From an uncultured Bacilli bacterium (GTDB lineage: Bacteria > Bacillota_I > Bacilli_A > RF39 > UBA660), in the NCBI GenBank assembly GCA_934085825.1, contig CAKOHR010000007.1:1-64000 (forward strand): a stretch of DNA of 64,000 bases, read 5' to 3'. Below are positions 25,629 through 34,872 of this stretch, in pieces. Below the pieces are notes generated by a model, which did not search any database, was not told the origin of the DNA, and saw only the letters and a program-made list of their open reading frames with translations. Made by a program: the position numbers and the translations under genes. Each line of letters opens with the position of its first letter. Position 1 is the stretch's first letter.

Positions 25629-26477
25629 TTAAAATACTCCCCAACCATTAACTACAGTTCTACCATTTGGAATTGGATTGCCTGATCCATTTTTGGGTGA
25701 GTTTATAAGATTACCATTTTCAACTAAAGTTGTACTTGCACCACCATCTAAATTAGCTGCTGTAGTGGCTCCATATTTTTCTAAAACATCTATTCCTTCA
25801 TCTAATGTTATTCCAGAAAATGAAGCTCCATCTGTTATTAAAAATAATATAATGCCATCATCTCTTTGGGCTATCATGTTTCTTGCAGCTCTAGTAGTTT
25901 TTAAATTAGTTTGTCTTTTACCATCTATTATTAAAAATGGACCAAACTCTAATGCATCTCTTATTCCCATTTGGATAGCTTCATCTCCTGTTGCATAAAT
26001 TAATTTTAATTTATTATCATTGTTCATACCAATTAAATACGATTTTTGATTATGAGATTGATATATTATTTTGCCATTTTCTATTATATATCCTCGTGGA
26101 GTATCTTTGCTTATTTTGCCATCATCGTAAAATCCCCCACCATTAACACCAATTATGGCTCCATATCTTGCTGTCATATCTTTAATACTTTCTTTTCCAT
26201 TATTATTTAATGTATTAAATGCTTTACAATTCATTATTTTAACATTACTTGGATCATAAACTACTACTAACCATGCATCATAATTGGCAATCTTCATCTT
26301 GATAATTTTATATTTATCATTATCATTATTTTTATTTAAAATTTCAGCTTCATATTTATTATCATATTTTTTTTCTTCATTTGTTTTAATTATTAGATTA
26401 TTATTAAAAGTAATTGGTTCATAATCTGTATTAGTGTTATTTTTACTTTTTTCATTTTTCACCTTTTTTATAAACAT
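25629..26477 (-). CDS. Phosphodiester glycosidase-like (NAGPA domain) protein
   Basis: A 282-residue protein whose C-terminal ~190 residues carry the NAGPA (phosphodiester glycosidase) signatures: G-V-N-G-G-G-F-Y, P-R-G, E-F-G-P-F-L-I-I-D-G, T-R-A-A-R-N-M-I-A and N-L-D-G-G-A-S-T-T-L. Family members cleave sugar-phosphodiester links, in bacteria often in exopolysaccharide or wall polymers. It has no evident signal peptide; a polar N-terminal stretch of ~70 residues precedes the domain. It overlaps the upstream gene by 26 bases, so the start is uncertain (ATG 26477 or GTG 26462). The overlap suggests co-translation with the anchored protein upstream. Confidence 0.8.
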   Translation of the reverse strand: MFIKKVKNEKSKNNTNTDYEPITFNNNLIIKTNEEKKYDNKYEAEILNKNNDNDKYKIIKMKIANYDAWLVVVYDPSNVKIMNCKAFNTLNNNGKESIKDMTARYGAIIGVNGGGFYDDGKISKDTPRGYIIENGKIIYQSHNQKSYLIGMNNDNKLKLIYATGDEAIQMGIRDALEFGPFLIIDGKRQTNLKTTRAARNMIAQRDDGIILFLITDGASFSGITLDEGIDVLEKYGATTAANLDGGASTTLVENGNLINSPKNGSGNPIPNGRTVVNGWGVF

Positions 26478-27618
26478 ATATATTGTTTTCTTTAATAAAA
26501 TTAGTTATTTCGTTTTTGTTTAGTGTTATAGTGTATCTTGCTTCATGAATTGTATTGGAATCTCCATAAATAATGGGATTACTATAAACTAAATCAAAAT
26601 TACTAACTTTGTTTGATAAATAGTAGTCTTTTATATTACTATTAAATTTTATATCTAGTATACTTGGAATACCAATTTTTTTTCTTATTGATGTTTTTAA
26701 TATGTCATTTTCATCATTGATAAATTTTCCATTATATATTGTAGTATCTTTTAATATTTCTTTATATTCTAATTTTGAAAATAAATTATTATTTAAAAAA
26801 TTTAATATATTGCCTTTGTATATTTGCTTAATAGTCTTTAAACTCATTAATTTTATATCTTCTTGGTAATCATATACAATATAGTTATCATTATTTATTT
26901 TTACCTTTGCTCCTAGAGAAAAATCATTGTTACCAATTTGATATGGACTATTTTTAGTTCCATTTCCTGCTTTATATAATATGTCACTTTTTATTGTAAT
27001 TATTGGTCTTATTTCATAAAAGTTATTTTTATCTGATATGCTTAAATTATCTCCATTGGTATGTGCTTTATCATTGTAAAGCCACATTATTTCATTGTCA
27101 CTTGTTATGTATGTTTTGTTATTATAAAATGAATTCATATAGTCATAGACGGTTAATAGAGAAACATAATCATCTTCCTCTAAATTTTGACATGTAATGT
27201 TATTTTCATTGTTTAATTGGTCTTTGCATATAATGTTTTTATTTAAGTAATTTAAATCTAAGTTATTTTTTAGATTATTAAAAAAGTTGGAAATTAAGCT
27301 TTTGGGTAACATATTTATATAATCATCCATTATTAATTCAATGGTATTGTCATTGTTAATTTTTATAATTCTCCATATTATATTGTTATATAGTACGTAG
27401 TTGTTAGTTATTTCTCCTTTAAAAATGTATGTACTGTTTTCTTTTTCTAGGCCATCTTTTTGTGTAACTATTTCTGTACTTGTTATAATATATTTTGATA
27501 ACAATATTACATTTGTTGTATTTTTATAAGCATAAGTGATATTGAATCTTATTAAAAATATGATTATAAAAAATATACCTATTAGTATTATAAATAATTT
27601 TCTATTCTTATTTTTCAT
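26452..27618 (-). CDS. Membrane-anchored surface protein of the RP...GxGT...PY family
   Basis: A 388-residue protein with an N-terminal hydrophobic anchor (about residues 8-30). It has W-R-I-I-K-I-N-N-D-N-T-I-E-L-I, and around residues 203-227 R-P-I-I-T-I...K-A-G-N-G-T-K-N-S-P-Y. This is the same module that ends the proteins at 24.3 kb and 50.5 kb. A second region (about 230-385) follows. AAGGTC precedes the ATG. An IS3 element ends only 65 bases upstream and may have displaced its promoter. Function unknown; it is probably partnered with the NAGPA-domain protein downstream. Confidence 0.7.
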   Translation of the reverse strand: MKNKNRKLFIILIGIFFIIIFLIRFNITYAYKNTTNVILLSKYIITSTEIVTQKDGLEKENSTYIFKGEITNNYVLYNNIIWRIIKINNDNTIELIMDDYINMLPKSLISNFFNNLKNNLDLNYLNKNIICKDQLNNENNITCQNLEEDDYVSLLTVYDYMNSFYNNKTYITSDNEIMWLYNDKAHTNGDNLSISDKNNFYEIRPIITIKSDILYKAGNGTKNSPYQIGNNDFSLGAKVKINNDNYIVYDYQEDIKLMSLKTIKQIYKGNILNFLNNNLFSKLEYKEILKDTTIYNGKFINDENDILKTSIRKKIGIPSILDIKFNSNIKDYYLSNKVSNFDLVYSNPIIYGDSNTIHEARYTITLNKNEITNFIKENNIYVYKKGEK

Positions 27619-27717
27619 GTTGACCTTAGTTTAAAGGGGACAAATTAATTTTGATTAAAAAAACAGATATTGATTATTGAACTGAACCCCAAAAGTTGGA
27701 CAGTTTATGAATAGTTT

Positions 27718-28527
27718 CTAATTAGAGGATTGTAACCTGTAATTTACGGGTGACAGTCCTTTTAATTTTACTTTAATTCTATCATAATTGTAATAATAAA
27801 TATAGTCATCAATTGCTTTTATTAAATCATCTAATGTTTTATAATTATCTTCTTGGTCATAAAACATTTCTGTTTTAAGTATACCAAAGAAGTTTTCCAT
27901 CATTCCATTATCCATACTATTTCCTTTTCTGGACATACTTTGTTTAATACCATTATTTTTTAATCTTTGTTGATATGATTGATGTTGATATTGCCATCCC
28001 TGATCTGAATGAAATATTAATCCTTCTAGATTTTTACCATCAAATGCTTTATTAAGCATATCATTTATCTGCTCTAGATTTGGTGATTTAGAAGTGTTAT
28101 ATGATATTACTTCACCGTTAAATCCATCTAATATTGGTGATAAATAACATTTTTCTCCTCGAAGATTAAATTCAGTTACATCAGTATACCATTTTTGATT
28201 AGGCTTTTCTGCATTAAAATCTCTTTCGATTAAATTATCAGCAATTTTACCGATGGTTCCTTTATAAGATGAATATTTTCTTTTATTTCTTTTTAGTGGT
28301 TTTAAACCTAATTTAACCATTATTCTATAAACTTTTTTATGATTAACATTATAACCTTGATTTCTTAATTCTAACGTAATTCTGCGATAACCATATCTTT
28401 CTTTATTATTAATAAATATTTCTTTTATTTTATCTATTATTTCTTTATTTTTATCATCTTTATCTATTTTAGATAATGTATAATAATATACTGATTTAGC
28501 TAAACCAGATACTTGTAGAAGAATCAT
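27718..28527 (-). CDS. IS3-family transposase OrfB (DDE integrase)
   Basis: A 269-residue rve-type integrase. An HTH_21-like region (R-Y-G-Y-R-R-I-T) is followed by the catalytic core with W-Y-T-D-V-T-E (first Asp), H-S-D-Q-G-W-Q-Y (second Asp) and M-E-N-F-F-G-I-L-K (catalytic Glu). The OrfB frame is open upstream of the ATG back into orfA (V-S-E-L-R-L-I-Y-P-L-M), so it is normally made as an OrfAB fusion by -1 frameshifting. Confidence 0.93.
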   Translation of the reverse strand: MILLQVSGLAKSVYYYTLSKIDKDDKNKEIIDKIKEIFINNKERYGYRRITLELRNQGYNVNHKKVYRIMVKLGLKPLKRNKRKYSSYKGTIGKIADNLIERDFNAEKPNQKWYTDVTEFNLRGEKCYLSPILDGFNGEVISYNTSKSPNLEQINDMLNKAFDGKNLEGLIFHSDQGWQYQHQSYQQRLKNNGIKQSMSRKGNSMDNGMMENFFGILKTEMFYDQEDNYKTLDDLIKAIDDYIYYYNYDRIKVKLKGLSPVNYRLQSSN

Positions 28528-28562
28528 TAATGGATATATTAGCCGAAGTTCACTTACAACAT

Positions 28563-29072
28563 TTACTTTTTCTTCTGTTGTTGATTCTTCCTTGCTTGAA
28601 CAACGGCTCTCAATTTTTTTGAGTATTCAAGCTCCGCTTTTAAATATAAATTTTCTTTTTTTAAACGCTCATTTTCTTCTTCAAGTGTTTCGTTCTTTTT
28701 AGACTTTATTTCTTTTTTATTCATAGTTGGACGACCTCGCTTCCGTTCAACTATATTATAACCGTTTTCTTTATATTTTTTAACCCAATTTACTAACATT
28801 CCATTACTTGGTAATCCTATATCTATTGCTACAGACCAAACTGACTCATTATTTATTAGAACTCTATTTATTGCTTGTTCCTTAATGTATCTAGGATATT
28901 CTCTATTTTTACTTTTTCTTAATATATCATAACCATGCCTATCTATTAGTCTAACTAAATAATTTACTCCATTAACAGTTATATTATATTTTTTTGAAAC
29001 TGAATGTACTGCCATCCCTGATTTTCTGTCGACATATAAATTTATTTTATCTTCATAAGTTAATTTGCTCAT
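28563..29072 (-). CDS. IS3-family OrfA (HTH, leucine-zipper)
   Basis: A 169-residue protein with two helix-turn-helix units (about residues 1-50 and 60-110) and a C-terminal leucine-zipper-like helix (E-E-E-N-E-R-L-K-K-E-N-L-Y-L-K-A-E-L-E). It binds IS ends and joins with OrfB. Its last codons AAG-AAA-AAG-TAA contain an A-rich slip site that would shift into the orfB frame. AGGTTTTTAT precedes the ATG. Confidence 0.9.
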   Translation of the reverse strand: MSKLTYEDKINLYVDRKSGMAVHSVSKKYNITVNGVNYLVRLIDRHGYDILRKSKNREYPRYIKEQAINRVLINNESVWSVAIDIGLPSNGMLVNWVKKYKENGYNIVERKRGRPTMNKKEIKSKKNETLEEENERLKKENLYLKAELEYSKKLRAVVQARKNQQQKKK

Positions 29073-29147
29073 ATAAAAACCTCGCTTCTTGTGTCCAAGA
29101 AACGGGGTTCATATCATTATGAGAATAAAGAATATCTGTTTTCAATT

Positions 29148-29960
29148 TTATCTAAAATATATAAATATGAATATTGCTAATGCTAAACAATATATAGAGA
29201 ATTTCCAAAGCTTTCCTTGTTTAACCCAATTACTTAGCCATTTATATGAAATGTATGTTATTAATCCTGCTGCTACCATACCAACTAGATAAGGAATTAA
29301 AAGTGTATTTAATTCTGCTGTGTTTGCTAAATCACCAATGCCAAGTATCATGGTAGCAACACTAACTGGAAAATATAGAATAAATGTATATTTTAAAGCT
29401 GTGTCTCTTTTTAAATGGCAAAGTAGACATGCTACTAAAACTGTTCCACTTCTACTTATACCAGGAATTATAGTTACCATTTGAAATAGTCCAATGATTA
29501 TGGCATCTTTTAAAGTTATGTCATAATCTCCTTTTTCTCCTTTAATGTTTCTTACTATAAATAGCGCTAAAGCTGTAATTAAAAAAGCAAATGCTAAGCC
29601 TTTTATTGAATATAAACTTTCTAATTTGTCTTTAAATAGAAAACCAACAATTCCTACCGGTATAGTGCTTACTACAACGTACCAACAATACTTAAATTTA
29701 TTTTTTGTTTCTTTTCTTTTTTCTTTATTGAAAATGTATATAAAGAAGCTTGATACTAATTCTTTGATACTTTTCCAGAATATAATAAATATTGCTATAA
29801 AAGAACCAAAGTTAGAAATTATTTCAAAGTTTAAACTATTAAACATGTTTGTGTTAAATAGATTTTTAAATAAAAATATGTGCCCAGAACTCGATATCGG
29901 TAATGGTTCTGTTAAACCTTGTATTATTCCTAGTATTAAATATGTTATTATGTTATTCAT
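29148..29960 (-). CDS. uppP: Undecaprenyl-diphosphatase
   Basis: A 270-residue polytopic membrane enzyme (about eight hydrophobic segments) that dephosphorylates undecaprenyl diphosphate to recycle the lipid carrier of peptidoglycan synthesis. The BacA/UppP signatures are present: G-L-T-E-P-L-P-I-S-S-S-G-H (about residues 15-27; the usual Phe after Glu is Pro here) and P-G-I-S-R-S-G (about 165-171). AAGGAGAAAAAA precedes the ATG. It confers bacitracin tolerance in other species. Confidence 0.92.
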   Translation of the reverse strand: MNNIITYLILGIIQGLTEPLPISSSGHIFLFKNLFNTNMFNSLNFEIISNFGSFIAIFIIFWKSIKELVSSFFIYIFNKEKRKETKNKFKYCWYVVVSTIPVGIVGFLFKDKLESLYSIKGLAFAFLITALALFIVRNIKGEKGDYDITLKDAIIIGLFQMVTIIPGISRSGTVLVACLLCHLKRDTALKYTFILYFPVSVATMILGIGDLANTAELNTLLIPYLVGMVAAGLITYISYKWLSNWVKQGKLWKFSIYCLALAIFIFIYFR

Positions 29961-29999
29961 TTTTTTCTCCTTATTATATAATATTTTTTTCTTACTTAA

Positions 30000-30602
30000 T
30001 TATGATTTATTAACTTTATAACTTTGTCCATATGCTTCTACGGTTGCGCTTTCAATTGTTATATTTTCTTTTAGTTTTCCAGTTTGTTCATTTTCAACTC
30101 TCTCATTATCTTCAATATTTTTAATTATGTCCATACCTTCGATTACTTTACCAAATGCAGCATATTTATTATCAAGTGAGTTACTTACCATTTGTGAATC
30201 TGCTAGAACAATGAAGAATTGAGAACCTGCACTGTTTGGTTCTGAACTTCTAGCCATTGAGATAATACCTGTTGTATGTTTTAAAGTATTTTTAGTATAA
30301 CCATTTTCTTTAAATTCTCCCTTTATGCTATAACCAGGACCACCAGTTCCATTACCATTTGGGTCTCCACCTTGAAGTACAAAACCTGGTACTAATCGAT
30401 GAAATGAATTGTTGTTATAGAATCCTTCTTCAACTAAATTAACAAAATTTGCTACAGTATTAGGGGCATATTTTGGATATAATTCAATTTTTATAGTACC
30501 GTAATTTTTGATATTCATGGTTACTACTGGATTATCATATTCTTTTTTTCCACATCCTGTTAAGCAAAGTATACTTAGTAAAATAATTATTATTTTTTTC
30601 AA
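30000..30602 (-). CDS. Lipoprotein peptidyl-prolyl isomerase (cyclophilin type)
   Basis: A 200-residue exported foldase. The lipoprotein signal is M-K-K, a hydrophobic run and L-T-G-C; the cyclophilin domain has F-H-R-L-V-P-G-F-V-L-Q-G-G-D, S-M-A-R and G-S-Q-F-F-I. The start is taken as TTG 30602. GGTGAT lies 5 bases upstream, and the promoter puts the transcript start near 30612, so an ATG at 30614 would be outside or at the very end of the mRNA. It probably assists folding of exported proteins at the outer face of the membrane. Confidence 0.88.
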   Translation of the reverse strand: MKKIIIILLSILCLTGCGKKEYDNPVVTMNIKNYGTIKIELYPKYAPNTVANFVNLVEEGFYNNNSFHRLVPGFVLQGGDPNGNGTGGPGYSIKGEFKENGYTKNTLKHTTGIISMARSSEPNSAGSQFFIVLADSQMVSNSLDNKYAAFGKVIEGMDIIKNIEDNERVENEQTGKLKENITIESATVEAYGQSYKVNKS

Positions 30603-30618
30603 TTTTATCACCATAGTA

Positions 30619-30647
30619 ATTTTATCATTTTCTAAATAATTTAACAA
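30619..30647 (-). promoter_or_regulatory. Promoter of the cyclophilin lipoprotein gene
   Basis: TTGTTA (30647-30642), a 17-base spacer ending TGA, and TAAAAT (30624-30619) on the minus strand, so an extended -10. It fixes the translational start at TTG 30602. Confidence 0.7.
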
Positions 30648-30666
30648 GTATAACATATAATAAAAT

Positions 30667-30855
30667 ATGAATACATTAAAAATAATAAGTGGTAGTTTTT
30701 TAATTAGTATTGGTTTATTCTGGGTAATAATTTATTTAAATATGTTTTATATTGGGTATAGTTTTTTCGATTTTGTTTATTTTATTATTAGAAAGGGTAT
30801 TATATTATTTTTTTTACTAGGTGCATTTTTAATATATAAAGGAATGGGGAGATAA
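30667..30855 (+). CDS. Small membrane protein
   Basis: A 62-residue protein with two hydrophobic segments (about 4-27 and 40-58) and a short basic tail. A TATAAT at 30656-30661 leaves only ~5 bases before the ATG and there is no Shine-Dalgarno, so the message may be leaderless. Its stop is one base from the next gene's ATG, which suggests an operon. Function unknown. Confidence 0.55.
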   Translation: MNTLKIISGSFLISIGLFWVIIYLNMFYIGYSFFDFVYFIIRKGIILFFLLGAFLIYKGMGR

Positions 30856-30856
30856 A

Positions 30857-31486
30857 ATGAACTATTATTATGATGTTTTGCTTAATTTTTTAGATATGAA
30901 TGTCCAATTTTATGAATGGGATAATATGGATAATTTAGAATATTATAAAAGAATTCCCTTGGTGGGGGTGGATAGTAAAACTTTGAGTGATTTTATTAAT
31001 AATAATGTGTTAGTTAGTAAAGAATTTTTAAATGCTATTGAAAATAAAGCAAAGAAAAAGGGAGATTGTCCTGCTTATGTTGCTATTTTTGCAGATAGGA
31101 ATGGTAGTATAGCTTTAGAGTTTGATTATGAAGGAAAAAGTATTTCTAGAAGCTTTTTGGAAGTTAATGATGATTTAAATATTGCAGAAGTTTTATATAC
31201 TATCGATAATATAAAAATGGATTATGAAATTGTGAATAAATTAGATTATAATAGAAATCTTAGGGATGAAGATAAAATAAAATTAATTATTAAAACGGAA
31301 TTAAGCAATTTAGAAAAGAATAAACAATTTATTAAGCTTAAATATTTGTATATGGAATGGTTTAATAAAATTCCTAGTGATAATGTTAATATGTTTGAAA
31401 TTATGAATGAGAAACTTAGTAAAGAAATTGGTAATGATGAAAAAAGAATTTTTGATTTAATAAAACTTAGCTATAATAAAGTATAA
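30857..31486 (+). CDS. Hypothetical protein, possibly DUF3603-like
   Basis: A 209-residue soluble protein that begins M-N-Y-Y-Y-D-V-L-L-N-F. It has a K-R-I-P-L-V-x-V...F-I-N-N-x-V segment and a C-terminal helical half. The start pattern (x-Y-D-V-L-x-N-F ... K-I-P-L-x-x-V) recalls the DUF3603 family of Bacilli, an assignment from memory. GGGGAGATAAA precedes the ATG. Function unknown. Confidence 0.6.
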   Translation: MNYYYDVLLNFLDMNVQFYEWDNMDNLEYYKRIPLVGVDSKTLSDFINNNVLVSKEFLNAIENKAKKKGDCPAYVAIFADRNGSIALEFDYEGKSISRSFLEVNDDLNIAEVLYTIDNIKMDYEIVNKLDYNRNLRDEDKIKLIIKTELSNLEKNKQFIKLKYLYMEWFNKIPSDNVNMFEIMNEKLSKEIGNDEKRIFDLIKLSYNKV

Positions 31487-31531
31487 AAATGTAATTAATG
31501 GTTAATATAAAGGTAGAAGGAGGATATAGAT

Positions 31532-32086
31532 TTGAAAAAAATTTATAAAATATTGTTAGTAGTGGTTTTTTGTTTTTCTTTGGCTGGATGTGGTTGTATG
31601 AAAAAGACTGCAAAAGGGGCTGTTCAAGATTATTTGAATCAATATAAAAATTTAAGTAGTAATGTAATTAGTGATATGGATAATGTTATTGATGATGAAA
31701 ACTTAACGGATTCTCAAAAAGAAAAGTATAGAGATGTATTAAAAAAACAATACCAAGATTTAAAATATGATATTGTTTCTGAAAAATATGATGGAGATAA
31801 TGCTACAGTTGAAGTAAAAATTACAGTTTATGATTTGTATAAAGTTCAAAAAGATGCTAATGATTATTTAACTAATAATGGTGACGAATTTAAAGAAAAT
31901 GGTGTATTTAGTAATGATCTATTTATGGATTATAAATTAGATAAGATGAAAAAAGCTACGAATACTATAGAATACAATATTACTTTTAATGTTACTAAGG
32001 ATGAAAAAGGCAATTATAAAGTTGTTGATGTTAGTAATTCTGATTTAGAAAAAATACATGGTGTTTATAATTATGAAAATGATTAA
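31532..32086 (+). CDS. Hypothetical lipoprotein
   Basis: A 184-residue exported protein that starts at TTG 31532 behind AAGGAGGATATAGA. The lipoprotein signal ends S-L-A-G-C-G-C; the mature part starts with K-K-T-A and is a small alpha+beta domain of NTF2-like size. It has no enzymatic motif. A terminator follows directly. Function unknown. Confidence 0.75.
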   Translation: MKKIYKILLVVVFCFSLAGCGCMKKTAKGAVQDYLNQYKNLSSNVISDMDNVIDDENLTDSQKEKYRDVLKKQYQDLKYDIVSEKYDGDNATVEVKITVYDLYKVQKDANDYLTNNGDEFKENGVFSNDLFMDYKLDKMKKATNTIEYNITFNVTKDEKGNYKVVDVSNSDLEKIHGVYNYEND

Positions 32087-32110
32087 GAGACTTATTTGTC
32101 TCTTTTCTTT
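32085..32110. terminator. Terminator between convergent genes
   Basis: AAGAGAC (about 32086-32092) pairs with GTCTCTT (about 32099-32105), followed by TTCTTTT. It overlaps the end of the minus-strand gene. Confidence 0.65.
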
Positions 32111-32883
32111 TGGGCTATTGGTAAATCATAACTGTAATGGTGAGCAACAATTATTGAATCTTCTATTTTTTCAATTAATGTTTTATCACTTTTTTCAATA
32201 TTTTCAAAATCTTTGGCTATTTTTTCTTTTAATTTTTCATCACTTATTGTGTTAAATAATGGAATTAAATCAATAACTGATGTGTCGTCTGGGTAAAATT
32301 CTAATGTTATTAATTTACTTAAACATTTGTATATGTTGAAAAAATAATAATTTCCATTAAATATTTTTATTTCGTGTTCTTTAATAAATTTGTTTATTAT
32401 ATACAAAATGTCTTCTAATTTATGGTTATCTAAATTAGTTAAATCATAATTATCATATATAATTTTGTAAATATGTCTAGGTTTTATTAAATGATGTTCA
32501 TAAGCATATAAAGTTTGTTTTAAAAGTTCGTCGTTAATTAAAAATGTTGTATGCTTAGTATATTTATAGGCACTTATTTTATAGATTAAAAGAGCATCAA
32601 TTAAATCACTTTGAATAATTTCGGGTAAATTTATAAAGGATTCTCCAAGTTTATATGCAAGTATTGTAAATACTAAAGTTTTGTTTATATCATCTTTGGG
32701 TATTTTTTCAAAAAATTTATTTTCTATTTTTAACCAATATTTATTTGGATAACTATTTATTACTGAATTAAACATTATTAATGTAAGTTCATTATCTTTA
32801 TCAATAATAAAATTTTTATTGATATAATTTTTTAATCTAATAATATTGGCACTAAAATTGGAAAATTCTTTAACGTGAGCCAT
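32092..32883 (-). CDS. Hypothetical protein, paralogue of the gene upstream
   Basis: A 263-residue, mainly helical, lysine-rich soluble protein. It shares with its upstream neighbour the pattern V-I-N-S-Y-P-N-K-Y-W-x-K-I...F-T-I-L-A-Y-K-L-G (the neighbour has A-I-K-S-I-T-P-E-Y-W-E-Q-I...F-T-I-L-A-S-Q-L-G). The two are tandem duplicates. GGAGGAAACAAA precedes the ATG and the genes overlap by 14 bases. No known domain is recognised. Confidence 0.65.
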   Translation of the reverse strand: MAHVKEFSNFSANIIRLKNYINKNFIIDKDNELTLIMFNSVINSYPNKYWLKIENKFFEKIPKDDINKTLVFTILAYKLGESFINLPEIIQSDLIDALLIYKISAYKYTKHTTFLINDELLKQTLYAYEHHLIKPRHIYKIIYDNYDLTNLDNHKLEDILYIINKFIKEHEIKIFNGNYYFFNIYKCLSKLITLEFYPDDTSVIDLIPLFNTISDEKLKEKIAKDFENIEKSDKTLIEKIEDSIIVAHHYSYDLPIAQKKRDK

Positions 32884-33685
32884 TTTGTTTCCTCCTTGTA
32901 AAAAATATTATTTTTTTAAAGTTTTTTAATTCATTTAATATGTCATGAATTATAGTTTTGGAACTATAATTTTCTTTTTCTATTTCTATTATTATTTTTT
33001 TTAATTCTTCACATTTTTCATTATTGTTTTCTTTAATTATATTTAATATTGTAGTTAATCTTTTAAAATCACTATAACTATAAAGTAGACCTTTTTTATT
33101 TTCTTCTTTCATTTTAGTGTATAATTTAAAGTAAATTTCACTTAATGAATCTTTTTCATCTATTAATATGGTATAAGTTTTTTCATTAAGTCTGTATAAA
33201 TGTTTAAAAATATAGTTGTAATCTTCTTCTGTGGGTTTTGGAGTTTCAATTTTGGATAAAATGGCTCTGAATATTTCAAAATAACTGATAATCATGCTAT
33301 TTTCAACAGTGTTATTTATTAGTTCATGTAAGGGACTAACTAAAAATATTTGGGCATATTTACTATAGTTTAAAGGCGATTTTTGCATAGCTGGTAGAAT
33401 ACTTGCTAGTTCTCCACAAAATTCAGGATTTTTCGATAAAAAATCAAGTCCAAGTTGTGAGGCTAATATGGTAAAAGACATTTGTTCATCATATGAAAAT
33501 GTAAATTCTATATTTTGTATAAATAAATCTTTTATTTGTTCCCAATATTCTGGCGTAATACTTTTGATAGCTTTTTTAAATTCAGTTACTAATATTGGGT
33601 CTATATATTCATTATTATTTTCTTTGATAGCTTTTGTAATATCATATTTTAGTTTTTCTAAATAATAATTATATGTTACTGCCAT
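32870..33685 (-). CDS. Hypothetical protein, tandem paralogue
   Basis: A 271-residue helical soluble protein. The ATG at 33685 is chosen because GGGTGG is 5 bases upstream; an earlier in-frame codon lacks a binding site. It carries the same Y-W-E-Q-I / F-T-I-L-A-x-x-L-G pattern as the gene downstream. The pair is divergently arranged from the dacB-spmAB operon. Function unknown. Confidence 0.65.
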   Translation of the reverse strand: MAVTYNYYLEKLKYDITKAIKENNNEYIDPILVTEFKKAIKSITPEYWEQIKDLFIQNIEFTFSYDEQMSFTILASQLGLDFLSKNPEFCGELASILPAMQKSPLNYSKYAQIFLVSPLHELINNTVENSMIISYFEIFRAILSKIETPKPTEEDYNYIFKHLYRLNEKTYTILIDEKDSLSEIYFKLYTKMKEENKKGLLYSYSDFKRLTTILNIIKENNNEKCEELKKIIIEIEKENYSSKTIIHDILNELKNFKKIIFFTRRKQNGSR

Positions 33686-33798
33686 AAAAACCACCCAACT
33701 TCTTAACAAGCTTATTGTATCATGGATGTTTTTAATTTACAATGTAAAATTAGTAGTAATTTAATATATTTATTCATAATCTTTATAGAGGGATGATT

Positions 33799-34872
33799 AT
33801 GAAAAAACTATTGTTTTTGGTGCTCGTTTTAATTCCTATGAAAGTTGTTGGAATGAGTGCATCTAGTATGATAGCACTTGATTTAGATAATGATATTACT
33901 TATTATGAATATAATGCTGATGATAAACGACTTATCGCTAGTATAACTAAAATTATGACTGCTATTGTAACCATAGAAAATGTTGATATTCAAAAAGAAG
34001 TTACGGTTGGAGAAGAAGTTTTGAAAGCTTATGGAAGTGCTATATATATTAATGTTGGTGAAAAAATAACAATTGAAGATTTACTTTATGGTCTTATGCT
34101 TAGAAGTGGAAACGATGCTGCAGTTGTTATTGCTAAGAATGTGGCTGGTTCTATGGCTGGTTTTGCTAATTTAATGAATGAAATGGCAAGTAGGATAGGC
34201 ATGAAAAATAGTCATTTTGTTAATAGTCATGGCCTTGAAGAAAATGATGGAAATGCTAATGAGTCAACTGCTAGAGATATGGCAATTTTAACTAAATATG
34301 CAATGAATAATGAAACTTTTAGAAAAATATTTGGTACTAAAAAATATGTTGCTAAGTCAAGTGAAAAAACTTATAGTTGGACAAATAAAAATAAACTTTT
34401 ACATAGTGAAGATTATATTACTGGTGGTAAAACTGGTTTTACAGAAAAAGCAAGACGGACACTGGTTACGACAGGTTCAAGAAATAATACTAATATAGTA
34501 GTTGTTACTTTAAATGATGGAAATGATTTTGGGGATCACCGGAGTATGTATGAAGAAATATTTAGAAATTATGAAGCTATAAAAGTTCTTGATAAAAACA
34601 ATATAAAAATAAAAGATGAAAAAATTTATAAAGATGATACTTTGTATTTAGATGAAGATATTTATATAAGTGTTAAAAATAGAAGCGATAAGATAGATAT
34701 TAGTTATGAACTTTATGATGAACAAAAATATTCTTCAGGTGATGTTGCAGGTTTTGTTAATGTTAAATTAAATGGAAAAATGGTAAGGAAAGAAAAAATA
34801 TATGTTGAAGTAAAGAAAAGCGAGGAACATTTAAGTTTTTGGGATAAAGTGAAGAGGTGGTTTGGGTGGTAA
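33799..34872 (+). CDS. D-alanyl-D-alanine carboxypeptidase (DacB-type, sporulation operon)
   Basis: A 357-residue penicillin-binding protein of peptidase family S11. It has a signal peptide (M-K-K...M-K-V-V-G), the catalytic S-I-T-K (Ser about residue 48), S-G-N at about 105 and K-T-G at about 209. A beta-rich C-terminal domain and an amphipathic end (F-W-D-K-V-K-R-W-F-G-W) could hold it at the membrane. It trims the terminal D-Ala of peptidoglycan. The spmA and spmB genes follow with overlaps, the order of the Bacillus dacB operon that shapes spore cortex cross-linking. Confidence 0.88.
   Translation: MKKLLFLVLVLIPMKVVGMSASSMIALDLDNDITYYEYNADDKRLIASITKIMTAIVTIENVDIQKEVTVGEEVLKAYGSAIYINVGEKITIEDLLYGLMLRSGNDAAVVIAKNVAGSMAGFANLMNEMASRIGMKNSHFVNSHGLEENDGNANESTARDMAILTKYAMNNETFRKIFGTKKYVAKSSEKTYSWTNKNKLLHSEDYITGGKTGFTEKARRTLVTTGSRNNTNIVVVTLNDGNDFGDHRSMYEEIFRNYEAIKVLDKNNIKIKDEKIYKDDTLYLDEDIYISVKNRSDKIDISYELYDEQKYSSGDVAGFVNVKLNGKMVRKEKIYVEVKKSEEHLSFWDKVKRWFGW

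Larger units (their letters stand above)
27683..29111 (-). mobile_element. IS3-family insertion sequence (IS150-like group)
   Basis: A complete element of 1429 bases. Terminal inverted repeats are TGAACCCCAAAAGTTGGACA (27683-27702) and the complement of TGAACCCCGTTTCTTGGACA (29092-29111), identical at 15 of 20 positions including TGAACCCC and TTGGACA. Two genes, orfA and orfB, lie in relative frames 0 and -1. The flanking bases (AAC on the left, TAT on the right) do not form an obvious 3-4 base target duplication. Confidence 0.9.

Noticed and set aside
32058..32255. A plus-strand frame downstream of the 31532 lipoprotein
   Set aside because: It is the complement of the minus-strand gene at 32092 and crosses a terminator.
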